Origin: DATEDA01 sp963789885
GTDB taxonomy: Bacteria; Pseudomonadota; Gammaproteobacteria; Burkholderiales; SG8-39
Direction: 5' to 3'
Length of the DNA stretch: 64,000 nt
NCBI GenBank assembly: GCA_963789885.1
Contig: CAWBNB010000033.1
Coordinates: 248,001 to 312,000, forward strand
In this document: positions 16,450-25,375 of the stretch, one piece after another
Layout of the letters: every line of letters begins with the position of its first letter
Numbering within the stretch: position 1 is the stretch's first letter
Notes under the pieces: model-generated
The model's input: the letters and a program-made list of their open reading frames with translations, nothing else
The model's database searches: none
What the model was told of the DNA's origin: nothing
Program-made: the position numbers and the translations under genes

Positions 16450-19400
16450 ATGCCGCAACCGTCCTTCGTCCATCTCCGGCTCCACAGCGAGTTCTCGATC
16501 GTCGACGGGATCGTGCGGATCGACGACGCGGTCGCCCGCGCCGCCGCCGACGGCATGGGGGCGCTCGCGCTCACCGATCTCGCCAACGTCTTCGGCATGG
16601 TCGACTTCTACAAGAGCGCCCGGAAGCACGGGGTCAAGCCGATCATCGGCTGCGACGTCTGGATCACGAACGAGAGCGACCGCGACAAGCCCCATCGCCT
16701 GCTCCTCCTCGTCCGCTCGCGGGCCGGCTACCTCGGGCTTTCCAACCTTCTCAGCCGCGCCTACCTCGAGAACCAGCACCGCGGGCGCGCGGAGATCCGC
16801 AAGCGCTGGTTCGCCGACGGCGGCGCGGACGGCCTGATCGCGCTCTCGGGCGCGCTCGCCGGCGACGTCGGCGCGGCGCTCGTGGCCGGGAACGCGGCCG
16901 CGGCGGAGAAGCTCGCCGCGGAATGGGGTGCGCTCTTCCCGGGCGCCTACTACCTCGAGCTGCAGCGCGCGGGGCACGCGCAGAGCGACGCCTACGTCGA
17001 GGCCGCGGTGCGGCTCGCCGGACGGCTCGGCCTTCCCGCCGTCGCGACCCACCCGGTGCAGTTCCTCCGCCCGGAGGACCACAAGGCCCACGAGGCGCGC
17101 GTCTGCATCGCCGAAGGCTACGTTCTGGCCGACCGGCGGCGTCCGCGCGCGTTCACCGCGGACAGCTATTTCAAGACGCAGGCCGAGATGGCGCAGGCGT
17201 TCGCCGACCTGCCCGAGGCGCTCGCGAACTCGGTCGAGATCGCGCGCCGCTGCAACCTCGCGCTCGAGCTCGGGAAGTCGCGCCTGCCGGAGTTCCCGAC
17301 GCCGCCGGGGGTCACGCTGGAGGACCATCTCGCCGCGGTCGCCGAGCGCGGCCTCGCGCGCCGGCTGGAGCAGCTCTACCCCGACGCGGCCGCGCGCGAG
17401 ACGCAGGCGCCGCGCTATCGCGAGCGGCTCGCGTTCGAGACGGGGACCATCGTGCAGATGGGCTTCGCCGGCTACTTCCTGATCGTCGCCGACTTCATCA
17501 ACTGGGCGAAATCGAACGGCGTTCCGGTCGGCCCCGGCCGCGGCTCGGGCGCCGGGTCGCTCGTCGCGTACGCGCTCGGCATCACCGATCTCGATCCGCT
17601 GCGCTACGACCTCCTCTTCGAGCGCTTCCTCAACCCCGAGCGGGTGTCGATGCCCGACTTCGATATCGACTTCTGCCAGGACGGCCGCGACAAGGTCATC
17701 GGGTACGTCAAGCAGAAGTACGGCGCGGAGTCGGTGTCGCAGATCGCGACCTTCGGCACGATGGCGGCGAAGGCGGTGGTACGCGACGTCGGCCGGGTGA
17801 TGGAGTGGCCCTACACGCGGGCGGACGAGCTCGCCAAGCTGATCCCGTTCCAGCCCGGCAAGCTGATCACGCTCAAGGCGGCGCGCGAGATGGAGCCGCG
17901 CCTGAAGGAGCGAGAAGAGACCGAGGAGGACACGCGCGAGCTGCTCGCGCTCGCCGAGGACCTCGAGGGGCTCACGCGCAACGTCGGCATGCACGCGGGC
18001 GGTGTGCTGATCGCGCCGGGGAAGCTCACCGACTTCTGCCCGCTCTACGCTGCGCACGGCTCGGAGTCGGTCGTCTCCCAGCTCGACATGAAGGGCGTCG
18101 AAGCCGTCGGGCTCGTCAAGTTCGACTTCCTCGGCCTGACGACGCTCACGATCCTCGACTGGACCGTCCGCTACGCGCGGCGGCTCGATCCGTCCTCGAC
18201 GCTCTCGCTCGACCGCCTGCCGCTCGACGACAAGGAGACCTACCGGATCTTCCAGGCGGCGAACGCCGCGGCGGTGTTCCAGTTTGAATCGCGCGGCATG
18301 CGCGACCTCCTCAAGCGCGCCCGCCCCGACCGCTTCGAGGATCTGATCGCGCTGGTGGCGCTCTACCGGCCGGGCCCGATGGACCTCATCCCGGACTTCA
18401 TCGAGCGCAAGCACGGCCGGCAGCGCGTCGAGTACCTGGACCCGCGGCTCGAGACGATCCTCGGGCCGACCTACGGGGTGATGGTCTACCAGGAGCAGGT
18501 CATGCAGATCGCGCAGGTGATCGGCGGCTACTCGCTCGGCAGCGCCGACCTCCTGCGCCGCGCGATGGGGAAGAAGCTGCCCGAGGAGATGGCGACGCAT
18601 CGCGACGCGTTCGTCGAGGGGGCGCTCAGGAACGGGCTCACCCCGCGCAAGGCGAACGAGCTCTTCGACCTGATGGAGAAGTTCGCCGGGTACGGGTTCA
18701 ACAAGTCGCACGCGGCGGCCTACGCGCTCGTCGCCTACCAGACCGCCTACATGAAGGCGCACCACCCGGCGGCGTTCATGGCGGCGAACCTGTCGGCGCT
18801 GATGGACGACACCGACAAGGTGCAGAGCCTGTACCAGGACGTGGTGGCGAACGGGCTCAAGATGCTGCCGCCCGACGTCAATGCCGGGGAGTACCGGTTC
18901 GTGCCCGTCGATGCGCGGACCATCCGCTACGGCCTCGGCGCGGTGAAGGGCACCGGCGAGTCGGCGATCACCGCGATCCTGAAGGCGCGCGAGGAGGGCC
19001 GGGCCGTTCGCCGATCTGTTCGACTTCTGCGAGCGGATCGACAAGCGGATCGTCAACCGGCGCTCGGTCGAGGCGCTGGTGCGCGCGGGCGCGTTCGACG
19101 CGATCGACGCCAACCGGGCGCGGCTCTTCGCCTCGGTCGGGATCGCGCTCGAAGCGGCGGAGCAGCGCGCCCGCGACGCCCAGCAGGTGAGCCTGTTCGG
19201 CGAGGCCGCTGCGCGCTCGCGTCCGGCGTACATCGAGGCGGCGCCCTGGACCGAGGCGCAGCGGCTGGCGGAGGAGAAGGCATCGCTCGGGTTCTACCTC
19301 TCGGGCCATCCGTTCGCCGCCTACCGGCGCGAGTTCGCGCCGTTCGTCCGGACGGCGCTCGTCGAGCTCGCCCCGCGGAGCGAGCCGCAGCTCCTCGCCG

Positions 19401-19894
19401 GGATGGTCGCCGCGGCCCGCACCGCGATGACCCGCCGCGGCAAGATGGCGGTGGTGACCCTCGACGACGGCACCGCGCAGATCGAGGTGTCGGTCTACAA
19501 CGAGCTGTGGGAAGAGGGCCGCGACCGCATCAAGGAGGACCGGCCGCTCGTCGTCCAGGGCAAGGTGTCGAAGGACGAGTTCACCGGCGGGTTCCGGGTC
19601 ATCGCCGAGAAGCTCTACGACCTCGCCGGGGCGCGTGCCCGCTTCGCGCGCGCGATCCGCCTCTCGATGAACGGCGAGGCGTCGATGGCGGGCGGCGCGG
19701 CGGCGAAGAAGCTGAAGGAGCTCCTTGGGCCTTACCGGCACGGCAACTGCGCGGTGCGCGTCAGCTACCGCCACGGCGAGGCGGTCGCCGAACTGCGCCT
19801 CGGGGACGAGTGGCGCGTCAGCCCGGACGATGCGCTGATCGCCTCGCTCCGGGACTGGCTCGCGCCGGAGAACGTCGAGGTGGTGTACGGCTGA
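16450..19894 (+). CDS. dnaE: DNA polymerase III alpha subunit, interrupted by a one-base frameshift
   Basis: The replicative polymerase, about 1148 codons (normal about 1160). PHP domain from HLRLHSEFSIVDG; polymerase core with VGPGRGSGAGSLVAYAL and the catalytic MPDFDIDFCQDGRDKVI; beta-clamp and OB-fold regions in the C-terminal third (MAVVTLDDGTAQIEVSVYNE). The reading frame changes at about 18997-19005 within a GGGCCGGGCC run. Removing one base restores EEGGPFADLFDFCERIDKRI and joins the second half, which continues to 19894. As dnaE is essential, an assembly or sequencing error is the likely cause. Confidence 0.93.
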
Positions 19895-19905
19895 AGGAGG
19901 TCGAA

Positions 19906-20489
19906 ATGGCTGAACTACCCAGGCAGGCGGGCCGCCGGTCGAGACTCTACGGCCGAACGGCGCGGGTTCTTCACTGGCTGACGGTGGCGCTGGTCGCCAT
20001 CCAGGTTCCGGTCGGGCTGTCCATGGTCTACCGGGGCAACACGCTTAACGTCTGGGACAAGCTGACCGGTGCCCTTTACAACGGCCACAAGCTCATCGGC
20101 GTGACGATCCTGCTGGTCGTGCTCTGCCGGCTCTTCTACCGGCTGACTCACGGAGCGCACCGCCGCCCGAGCCGACGATCACGGCGTGGCAGAAGGTCGC
20201 GAGCGCACTGAACCACTGGGGCATGTACGTGCTGCTGATCGGCGCGCCGGTCGCAGGCTACGTCGGCATCTCGCTCTTCCCGGCGCTCGACATCTTCGGG
20301 CTGTTCTCGCTGCCGGGCGTCGTCCCGCCGGACAAGGAGGCCGCGAAGACGGCGTTCGCGGTGCACAAGCTGCTGGTGGCGTTGCTCGTCCTGCTGATCG
20401 CCGTGCACTTCGCAGCGGCCCTCTTCCACTACTTCGTCCGCAAGGACAACGTGCTCGGGCGGATGATCCCGCGACTGCTGCGGCGCTAG
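19906..20489 (+). CDS. Cytochrome b561-family membrane protein, frameshifted
   Basis: ATG 19906 is preceded by a strong AAGGAGG six bases upstream, directly after dnaE. The first part has RVLHWLTVALVAIQVPVG (helix 1 with a haem-ligand-type His) and YNGHKLIGVTILLVVLCRLF (helix 2). After THGA, near 20160, the frame is lost. In another frame the protein resumes (PPPEPTITAWQKVASALNHW), continues through helix 3 and ends in AVHKLLVALLVLLIAVHFAA plus a basic tail. This is the di-haem b561 (CybB-like) layout of about 194 residues. One missing base would explain the break. Confidence 0.8.
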
Positions 20490-20755
20490 GCGGTCGGGAG
20501 CCAGTCGAACTCGCCGAAGCTCCCGTCGGCGTCCTCGACCAGGACGTCGGCGACGCGAGCGCCGGGTGGCCCGCGCCGCGCCCAGGCGACGATCGCGGCC
20601 ACGGCGGCCGAGTCGCCGTCCACGATCGCTTCGACGGTGCCGTCGCGCCGGTTGCGCACCCAGCCGGTGACGCCGAGGCGCCGCGCTTCGTCGATCAACG
20701 ACGCGCGGTAGCCGACGCCCTGCACGCGACCCCGAATAACCAGATGCTTTGCCAC
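20486..20755 (-). CDS. acyP: Acylphosphatase
   Basis: 89 residues, normal for the family. The N-terminal VIRGRVQGVGYRASLIDEA carries the active-site arginine and the phosphate loop, and GWVRNRRDGTVEAIVDG carries the catalytic asparagine. It hydrolyses the carboxyl-phosphate bond of acyl phosphates such as acetyl phosphate or carbamoyl phosphate. It is convergent with the cytochrome gene, overlapping by four bases. Confidence 0.92.
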   Translation of the reverse strand: MAKHLVIRGRVQGVGYRASLIDEARRLGVTGWVRNRRDGTVEAIVDGDSAAVAAIVAWARRGPPGARVADVLVEDADGSFGEFDWLPTA

Positions 20756-20933
20756 GTCAGCGTCCCCGCTGCCCCCGACCGATCATACGTAGCCGCGCCG
20801 CGACGCGCATCAGCGTTCCGCACGACCGCAGAAGGGCGACTGATCGGGCGCGGCTTCCCAAGTCTGCCCGCGCGTGGTTAGATGGCGCCCGCCCCGGTGG
20901 CGTCCGGGTGGACGATCGAACAAGGAGAGAGCC

Positions 20934-21368
20934 ATGGGAAGAACGCTTCTGGCGCTCGCAACCGCGATGATCGCGGCCGTCGCGGTGGGCTACGGGAGCC
21001 CGAGCGGAGCGCAGACGGGCGGCGGCAAGCGCGGGGTCGTCATACAGGTGAGCGACGGCGACCCGAAGACCTGGAACCAGGCGCTGAACGTCGTGCGCAA
21101 CGTCCAGGAGGCGTACGGGAAGGACAAGGTCGACGTCGAGGTCGTGGTCTTCGGCAACGGCGTCGGGCTGCTGCAGTTCGACTCGCCGCTCGCGAACCGC
21201 ATCGAGGACACGCTCGCCGCCGGGGCGAACGTCTACATGTGCGAGAACACGATGCAGGGCCGCAAGCTCTCCCGCAAGGACATGCTGCCGAAGATCGGTT
21301 ACGTCAAGGCCGGCGTGATCGAGATCATCGAGAAGCAGCAGCAGGGTTGGTCCGTGGTGCGCCCGTAG
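20934..21368 (+). CDS. Exported DsrE/DsrF-like protein
   Basis: 144 residues from ATG 20934, with AAGGAGAG upstream. A signal peptide (TLLALATAMIAAVAVGYGSP, cleaved near GAQ) is followed by a DsrE-type fold: VVIQVSDGDPKTWNQALNVV, VEVVVFGNGVGLLQFDS, NVYMCENTM and KAGVIEIIEKQQQGW. This exported subfamily is widespread in Betaproteobacteria. DsrE relatives handle sulfur on cysteine; here a cysteine in the VYMCENT strand could serve, but no function is proven. Confidence 0.8.
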   Translation: MGRTLLALATAMIAAVAVGYGSPSGAQTGGGKRGVVIQVSDGDPKTWNQALNVVRNVQEAYGKDKVDVEVVVFGNGVGLLQFDSPLANRIEDTLAAGANVYMCENTMQGRKLSRKDMLPKIGYVKAGVIEIIEKQQQGWSVVRP

Positions 21369-21378
21369 CGGAGGTACC

Positions 21379-22641
21379 TCAAGCCGCAGCGAAGAGTTCC
21401 CGATAGTGGCGGTACCAGTCGCTTTGGAACCGCTCCTCCGGGTCGTAGGCGCGCTTCAGGCGCAGGAACTCGGCGAACTGCGGATAGCATGCCTCGACCT
21501 GCGCCCGGGTCGCGTGGCGGTGGTAGGTGAGGTAGTAGCTGCCGCCGCGCGCGGTCGCGAGATCGATCAGGCGCCGGAACGCGTCGGCCGCGTGCGCGAG
21601 TCCCGGCGGATCGTGGCGGACGTGCAGGTTGAAGATCACGCACGCCCAGTCGTCTCGCGCCCAGGGCAGAAAGCTCTCGCCGTCCCGGCGAATCAGCCGC
21701 ACGGTGCCGTAAACGGGCTGCACACCGTGCCGCCGGAAGTCGGCCGCGGCGGCCGCCATGAAGTCGGCGAGTCGGGGTCGCGTGACGTACAGCTCGGTGA
21801 TGACCTCCGACCCGCGGTGCCCGAGCGCCCGGTCGACGTCGCGGTGGTAGTCGTCCAGGTAAACGCTGAGTTGGTGGGTGTCGGACCAGTAGAGCTGGCC
21901 CGACGTCGCCAGGTAGTGCCGCGCGTAGTGCTCGAAGGCGGCGGACGGCGCGGTGTGCGCGAGGTGCACCAGCCGCCGCCAGTCGGCGGGGCTCAGCGAG
22001 CGCTGGCCGTCCGGGACGGGGGTCGTCCGTGGCACCGGCGCGTAGCACGAGAAAACGCCGCGGCGCAGGAACGTCTCGCGTAGCGGATCGACCGCGAACT
22101 GGAAGTCGCCGTACAGAAACCCGGCGGCGATCCGGTCGTCGAACGCCGCCGGGAGCTCGTCCGCGTCCCGGATCTCCACGACGCGGCGGAGCTTCTGGCG
22201 CGGCACGAGCCGCAGCGTGACGGTCGCGATGGCGCCGAAGAGGCCGTAGCCGCCGATCGCGAGCCGGAAGAGCGCGGCGTTCTCGTCGCGGCTGCACCGG
22301 CGGCACTCGCCGGCGGCGTCGATCAGGGTGAACGACTCGACCTCGGACACGAACGGCGGCAGATCGAGACCGCGGCCGTGAACGTTCGCCGCCAGACAAC
22401 CCCCGAGGCTCAGGCCGTCCGCGCCGGTCTGCTTCTGCCGGAACGTCCATGCGTGAGGGCGCCCGGCCTGCGCGCGCAAAAGCCAGTCGTGCAAGGCGGG
22501 CCAACGGATGCCGGCCTCCACCTCCACCAATCCGCGGTCGGCGTCGAACGCGATCACACGCGCGAGCCCGGTCGTGTCCACGAGGACGGAGTCGGCGGCG
22601 AACTGCTGGCCCCCCATCGCATGCCGCGCGCCGCAGATGGA
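21379..22641 (-). pseudogene. FAD-binding oxidoreductase (FAD-linked oxidase), 5'-truncated
   Basis: The frame carries the PCMH-type FAD-binding motif (SICGARHAMGGQQFAADS, then ADGLSLGGCLAANVHGRGLD, ENAALFRLAIGGYGLFGAI) and the substrate domain to the C-terminus (AYDPEERFQSDWYRHYRELF). Relatives have roughly 50 more residues before the SICG strand. Here, at about 22640, the sequence changes to low-complexity arginine/serine codons antisense to another ORF. ATG 22617 could start a shortened protein of 412 aa, but part of the FAD site would be missing. I infer truncation by rearrangement or a misjoin. Confidence 0.7.
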
Positions 22642-22909
22642 GGAGCGTGTGCTGCGGGAGTTCCTGCCGCCGGGCGACGCCGGCGCGGCGGCGGACCTGC
22701 GGTTCGAGGTGCGCGAGCTCTCGGCGGCATCGCTCGCGGTGATGCGGCGCCGGCTCGACCGGCTCGCGGCTGCGTTCAACGAGCTCGCGGAGCTGGACGG
22801 CACTCTGCCGCGACGCGAGCGAGTGAGCGTAGGGCTCGCGCTCGCCTGCCGCCCCTGGGTGTTGTCGGCGACCGCCGCGCTCCGCCGGCGCCCGCCCGCG
22901 CCGCGCTGA
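22637..22909 (+). CDS. Unrecognised 90-aa ORF, possible C-terminal gene fragment
   Basis: The protein begins MEERVLREFLPPGDAG, continues FEVRELSAASLAVMRRRLDR and ends near SVGLALACRPWVLSA. It has a regular helical, protein-like composition rather than the arginine-rich look of shadow frames. It begins exactly where homology of the opposite-strand FAD oxidase is lost, so it is probably the tail of a different gene brought in by a junction. The layout vaguely recalls C-terminal parts of small winged-helix regulators. I do not assign a family. Confidence 0.35.
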   Translation: MEERVLREFLPPGDAGAAADLRFEVRELSAASLAVMRRRLDRLAAAFNELAELDGTLPRRERVSVGLALACRPWVLSATAALRRRPPAPR

Positions 22910-23026
22910 TCCCGGTCCGTAGGCCTGGCGGCATGCGCACCGAGCAGGCGGCCGAGCGAATAGAGCGAGAGGCGCGACGCCGCGGCCCTGCTCGCGGCCG
23001 CCTGCACCGCCGCCGACAGGACAGGG

Positions 23027-23386
23027 TCACATCGCGGGCGCATTGGGGAGTAGGCGATCGGACTCCCTCTTGACCACGTCGTAGCACTCGCAAGCCCGGG
23101 CCTCCAGGCCCGGCCGATCCAGCACCGTGATTCGGCCACGGCTGTAGCGGATCAAGCCGGCGCTCTGCAACTTCCCCGCGGCCTCCGTGACCCCTTCGCG
23201 GCGCACGCCCAGCATGTTGGCGATCAGCTCCTGCGTCATGGTGAGCTTGTTCGAGGGCAGCCGGTCGAGGCTCAGCAGCAGCCAGCGACAGAGCTGCTGA
23301 TCGACCGAATGATGCCGGTTGCAGACCGCCGTCTGCGCCATCTGCGTCAGTAGCGCCTGGGTGTAACGCAGCAATAGATGCTGCAT
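23027..23386 (-). pseudogene. Crp/Fnr-family regulator lacking its N-terminal sensor domain
   Basis: 119 residues from the first ATG; homology reaches a few codons further (about 23404). It contains the dimer helix (LLLRYTQALLTQMAQTAVCN) and the winged helix-turn-helix (LTMTQELIANMLGVRREGVT, then LIRYSRGRITVLDR). The cyclic-nucleotide-binding beta-roll of about 100 residues is absent. An in-frame TAG lies just upstream, and the 5' end collides with the divergent RlpA-like gene. It is probably a non-functional remnant. Confidence 0.65.
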
Positions 23387-23399
23387 CGGCCCGGCGCGA

Positions 23400-23879
23400 G
23401 TGAACTCCCGCGAGATTGCCGTCGGTTTGCTGCTCTATGCCGCCTGGGGAGCGCTCATCGCGCACGCAACTCCCTCAGAGCAGGCAAGCGCCGCGACGAG
23501 CTCGCCGCCGCAGCTCGCGCAGGCGCCTGCACCAGCCAGCCCGGCCGCGGCTGCGACGACGCCGGACGCGACCACGGGCAAAGCGGCCTACTACGGCAAG
23601 AAGTTCCAGGGCCGCAAGACCGCGAGTGGCGAGTCCTTCGACATGAACAAGCTCACCGCGGCGAGTAACGACCATCCTTTCGGGACGATGCTCAAGGTCA
23701 CCAATGTCGCGAACGGCAGGTCGGTCGAGGTTCGCGTCAATGACCGCCTCTCTGGTGGGAACCGCCGGATCATTGATCTTTCCTACGCAGCCGCGCAGCA
23801 GATCGGCATGGTCAAGGCGGGGCTCGGCGAGGTGAAGGTGGAAGTAAGTGCCCCCGCGGCGCAAAAGAAGAATAGCTGA
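23400..23879 (+). CDS. RlpA-like septal-ring/cell-wall protein (double-psi beta-barrel)
   Basis: 159 residues. An N-terminal signal sequence is followed by an A/P/T-rich linker and a DPBB domain (about 62-150): GKAAYYGKKFQGRKTASGES, LTAASNDHPFGTMLKVTNV, VEVRVNDR and RIIDLSYAAAQQIGM. RlpA proteins are lytic transglycosylases acting on denuded glycans at the septum. There is no SPOR domain here and no lipobox, so it is a short exported variant. The RVNDR aspartate of the active-site region is present. It begins at the breakpoint of the truncated Crp gene. Confidence 0.8.
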   Translation: MNSREIAVGLLLYAAWGALIAHATPSEQASAATSSPPQLAQAPAPASPAAAATTPDATTGKAAYYGKKFQGRKTASGESFDMNKLTAASNDHPFGTMLKVTNVANGRSVEVRVNDRLSGGNRRIIDLSYAAAQQIGMVKAGLGEVKVEVSAPAAQKKNS

Positions 23880-23892
23880 CTTCCGTCCACCC

Positions 23893-23920
23893 GCGCCTCT
23901 CGCTCGCAGCGAGGAGGCGC
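23893..23920. terminator. Strong hairpin after the RlpA-like gene
   Basis: A 12-bp stem with one bulged base (GCGCCTC-TCGCT, loop CGC, AGCGA-G-GAGGCGC) starts 14 bases after the stop codon. No T-run follows, so it may be a weak or Rho-assisted terminator or a message stabiliser. The rest of 23921-24147 is AT-richer intergenic DNA with no gene or clear promoter that I can support. Confidence 0.4.
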
Positions 23921-24147
23921 ACTCCCTTCCGGGCTACGCCGAGAGCGAGCCCGCTCCAACTCACTCACGGCCCACTTCATCCCTCCAATCGACACCTCGC
24001 AGCGCTTGCGATTCCACAGCGGTCGTGAACCACCTTGGCGAAGGTCGTTCCCAGAGTAGTCTTCGCTTTCACAAGATTTTGCAGTTTGTGTGCGGCAACG
24101 TACAGATCGATCTTGGGGTGGACGGGGAACATCGAATCTCAGGATGG

Positions 24148-24165
24148 TGTCGCTTTGCAGCGACA
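24148..24165. promoter_or_regulatory. 18-bp palindrome TGTCG-N8-CGACA before the ice-binding gene
   Basis: TGTCG (24148-24152) and CGACA (24161-24165) are separated by CTTTGCAG. The element matches the one at 63201-63218 at 16 of 18 positions, including most of the spacer. It ends 12 bases before ATG 24178. This is too close to be an enhancer for a sigma-54 promoter of this gene, and no -24/-12 element was found upstream. It could act as a repressor site or RNA hairpin. Confidence 0.5.
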
Positions 24166-24177
24166 AACGGAGATGCG

Positions 24178-25134
24178 ATGTACGCGCCCAAGCGTCTATT
24201 GGCATTGGCATTTTCAGTGCTTGGTGTCGTTTTCGCCCCCTCCCAAGCATTGGCCGCGCGGATACTGGATTCAGCCGATCCCTACGCGGTCCTGGGCGAG
24301 ACGTTGGTAAGCACTTCAGGTGACGGCGCGAACATCAACGGAAGTGTGGGTTCGTCCACGTCCGTCACTGGCCCCATGGTCGTTACCGGTGGAACGGTGA
24401 ATAACGCGGGCGCGGGTGCGGCTCTGGGTGATGCCAACGCTGCGGCCAACTTCTTAAGAGGCGTGGCAGTCACTCAGGACTTGACTGGTTTGGCTCTAGG
24501 CGGGCGCGTTCTCAAGGCGGGCGTGTATAAATTTGCGACAGTGGCCGCGTTGGATGGAACCCTTACTCTCGACGCCGAGAATAACGATAATGCGGTCTTC
24601 ATTTTCGACATCGGGACTGAGCTAACCACCGGCTCAAACGCGAAAGTTTCCGTAATCAATGGCGGTCCAAATGACGGCGTGTATTGGCTGGTCGGCAGTC
24701 AGGCGACCCTGGGCGACAGCACCGTCTTCCAAGGAAACATAATCGCGGGCACGGCCATTGTTCTGGATCCCTCCGCACAAATTCAGTGCGGTAGAGCCAT
24801 AGCAAATTCTGCAGTGACCATGGCGGGGAAGACGGCGACGGCCCCGACCAATCTCGTGTCGATTAACGGCATTCCCGCCGGTTGCGCCGGCGGCTTCGAC
24901 GGTGGCTACGATTTGAGCGGCGGCATCATCGCGCGCGTGGTAGCAGGTGGCGAATCCGGCGGCTTCAGCCCCGTATCCGAAGGCGAGGGCGTATCCCCAC
25001 CCGGAGACCTCGCGAGCGGCGCAGGCCTCGTAAGCCTTCCCGAGCCTGCGACACTGGCGCTGCTGGGAATCGCATTCGCAGGATTAGGACTTAGTCGGCT
25101 CCGTCGGATCCCCTGCCGCACTGTATCGGCGTAG
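24178..25134 (+). CDS. Ice-binding-family (DUF3494) protein with PEP-CTERM sorting signal
   Basis: 318 residues from ATG 24178, preceded by CGGAG. Signal peptide (LLALAFSVLGVVFAPSQALA), then a DUF3494 beta-solenoid: SADPYAVLGETLVSTSGDG, ANFLRGVAVTQDLTGLALGG, VLKAGVYKF, NAVFIFDIGTELTTGSNAKV and VYWLVGSQATLGDSTVFQGN. A G/S-rich linker leads to a C-terminal LPEPATLALLGIAFAGLGL and basic tail, a clear PEP-CTERM signal recognised by exosortase. DUF3494 proteins bind ice or act as surface adhesins. GC content and codon use are visibly lower than in flanking genes, suggesting transfer. No exosortase gene is in the window. Confidence 0.85.
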   Translation: MYAPKRLLALAFSVLGVVFAPSQALAARILDSADPYAVLGETLVSTSGDGANINGSVGSSTSVTGPMVVTGGTVNNAGAGAALGDANAAANFLRGVAVTQDLTGLALGGRVLKAGVYKFATVAALDGTLTLDAENNDNAVFIFDIGTELTTGSNAKVSVINGGPNDGVYWLVGSQATLGDSTVFQGNIIAGTAIVLDPSAQIQCGRAIANSAVTMAGKTATAPTNLVSINGIPAGCAGGFDGGYDLSGGIIARVVAGGESGGFSPVSEGEGVSPPGDLASGAGLVSLPEPATLALLGIAFAGLGLSRLRRIPCRTVSA

Positions 25135-25193
25135 CGAAGCGAGAAGCGCTCGGCGTGCGTCAGCATGCGCCGGGTCCCTGCGCTCTCTTAGCA

Positions 25194-25286
25194 TCATGTG
25201 GCGTTGCGGAACATGGGCTTGCCGAACACGGTCTCGGCACGAGCGTTGATCGGCTTCAGGCCCGACAAGTATTGAATGACATCCAT
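25194..25286 (-). pseudogene. Fragment of an SRAP (YedK/HMCES-like) peptidase gene
   Basis: On the minus strand, ATG 25286 begins MDVIQYLSGLKPINARAETV followed by FGKPMFRNA and a stop at 25194. The INARAET...KPMFR core is a hallmark of SOS-response-associated peptidases, which crosslink to abasic sites in single-stranded DNA. The catalytic N-terminal cysteine region and everything after this motif are missing. It is a short relic in the 240-base gap between the ice-binding and TPR genes; the rest of that gap shows nothing I can assign. Confidence 0.5.
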
Positions 25287-25375
25287 TAAGCAGAGTTGTG
25301 TTCACGGTTCCCCCTGCTGCCGGCCCTTCGGGCACTGCGTCGCCTCCTGGGGAAAGGCCAGTCAGATGACTCCAT

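Noticed and set aside
20486..20489. Programmed frameshift as explanation for dnaE, metG and cytochrome b561 breaks
   Set aside because: No slippery sequence or common element; breaks lie mostly in G/C runs, so sequence error is simpler.
24100..24177. Sigma-54 promoter for the ice-binding gene
   Set aside because: TGGTGTCGCTTTGCA looks similar to the consensus, but the GG to GC spacing is one base short and the element overlaps the palindrome.
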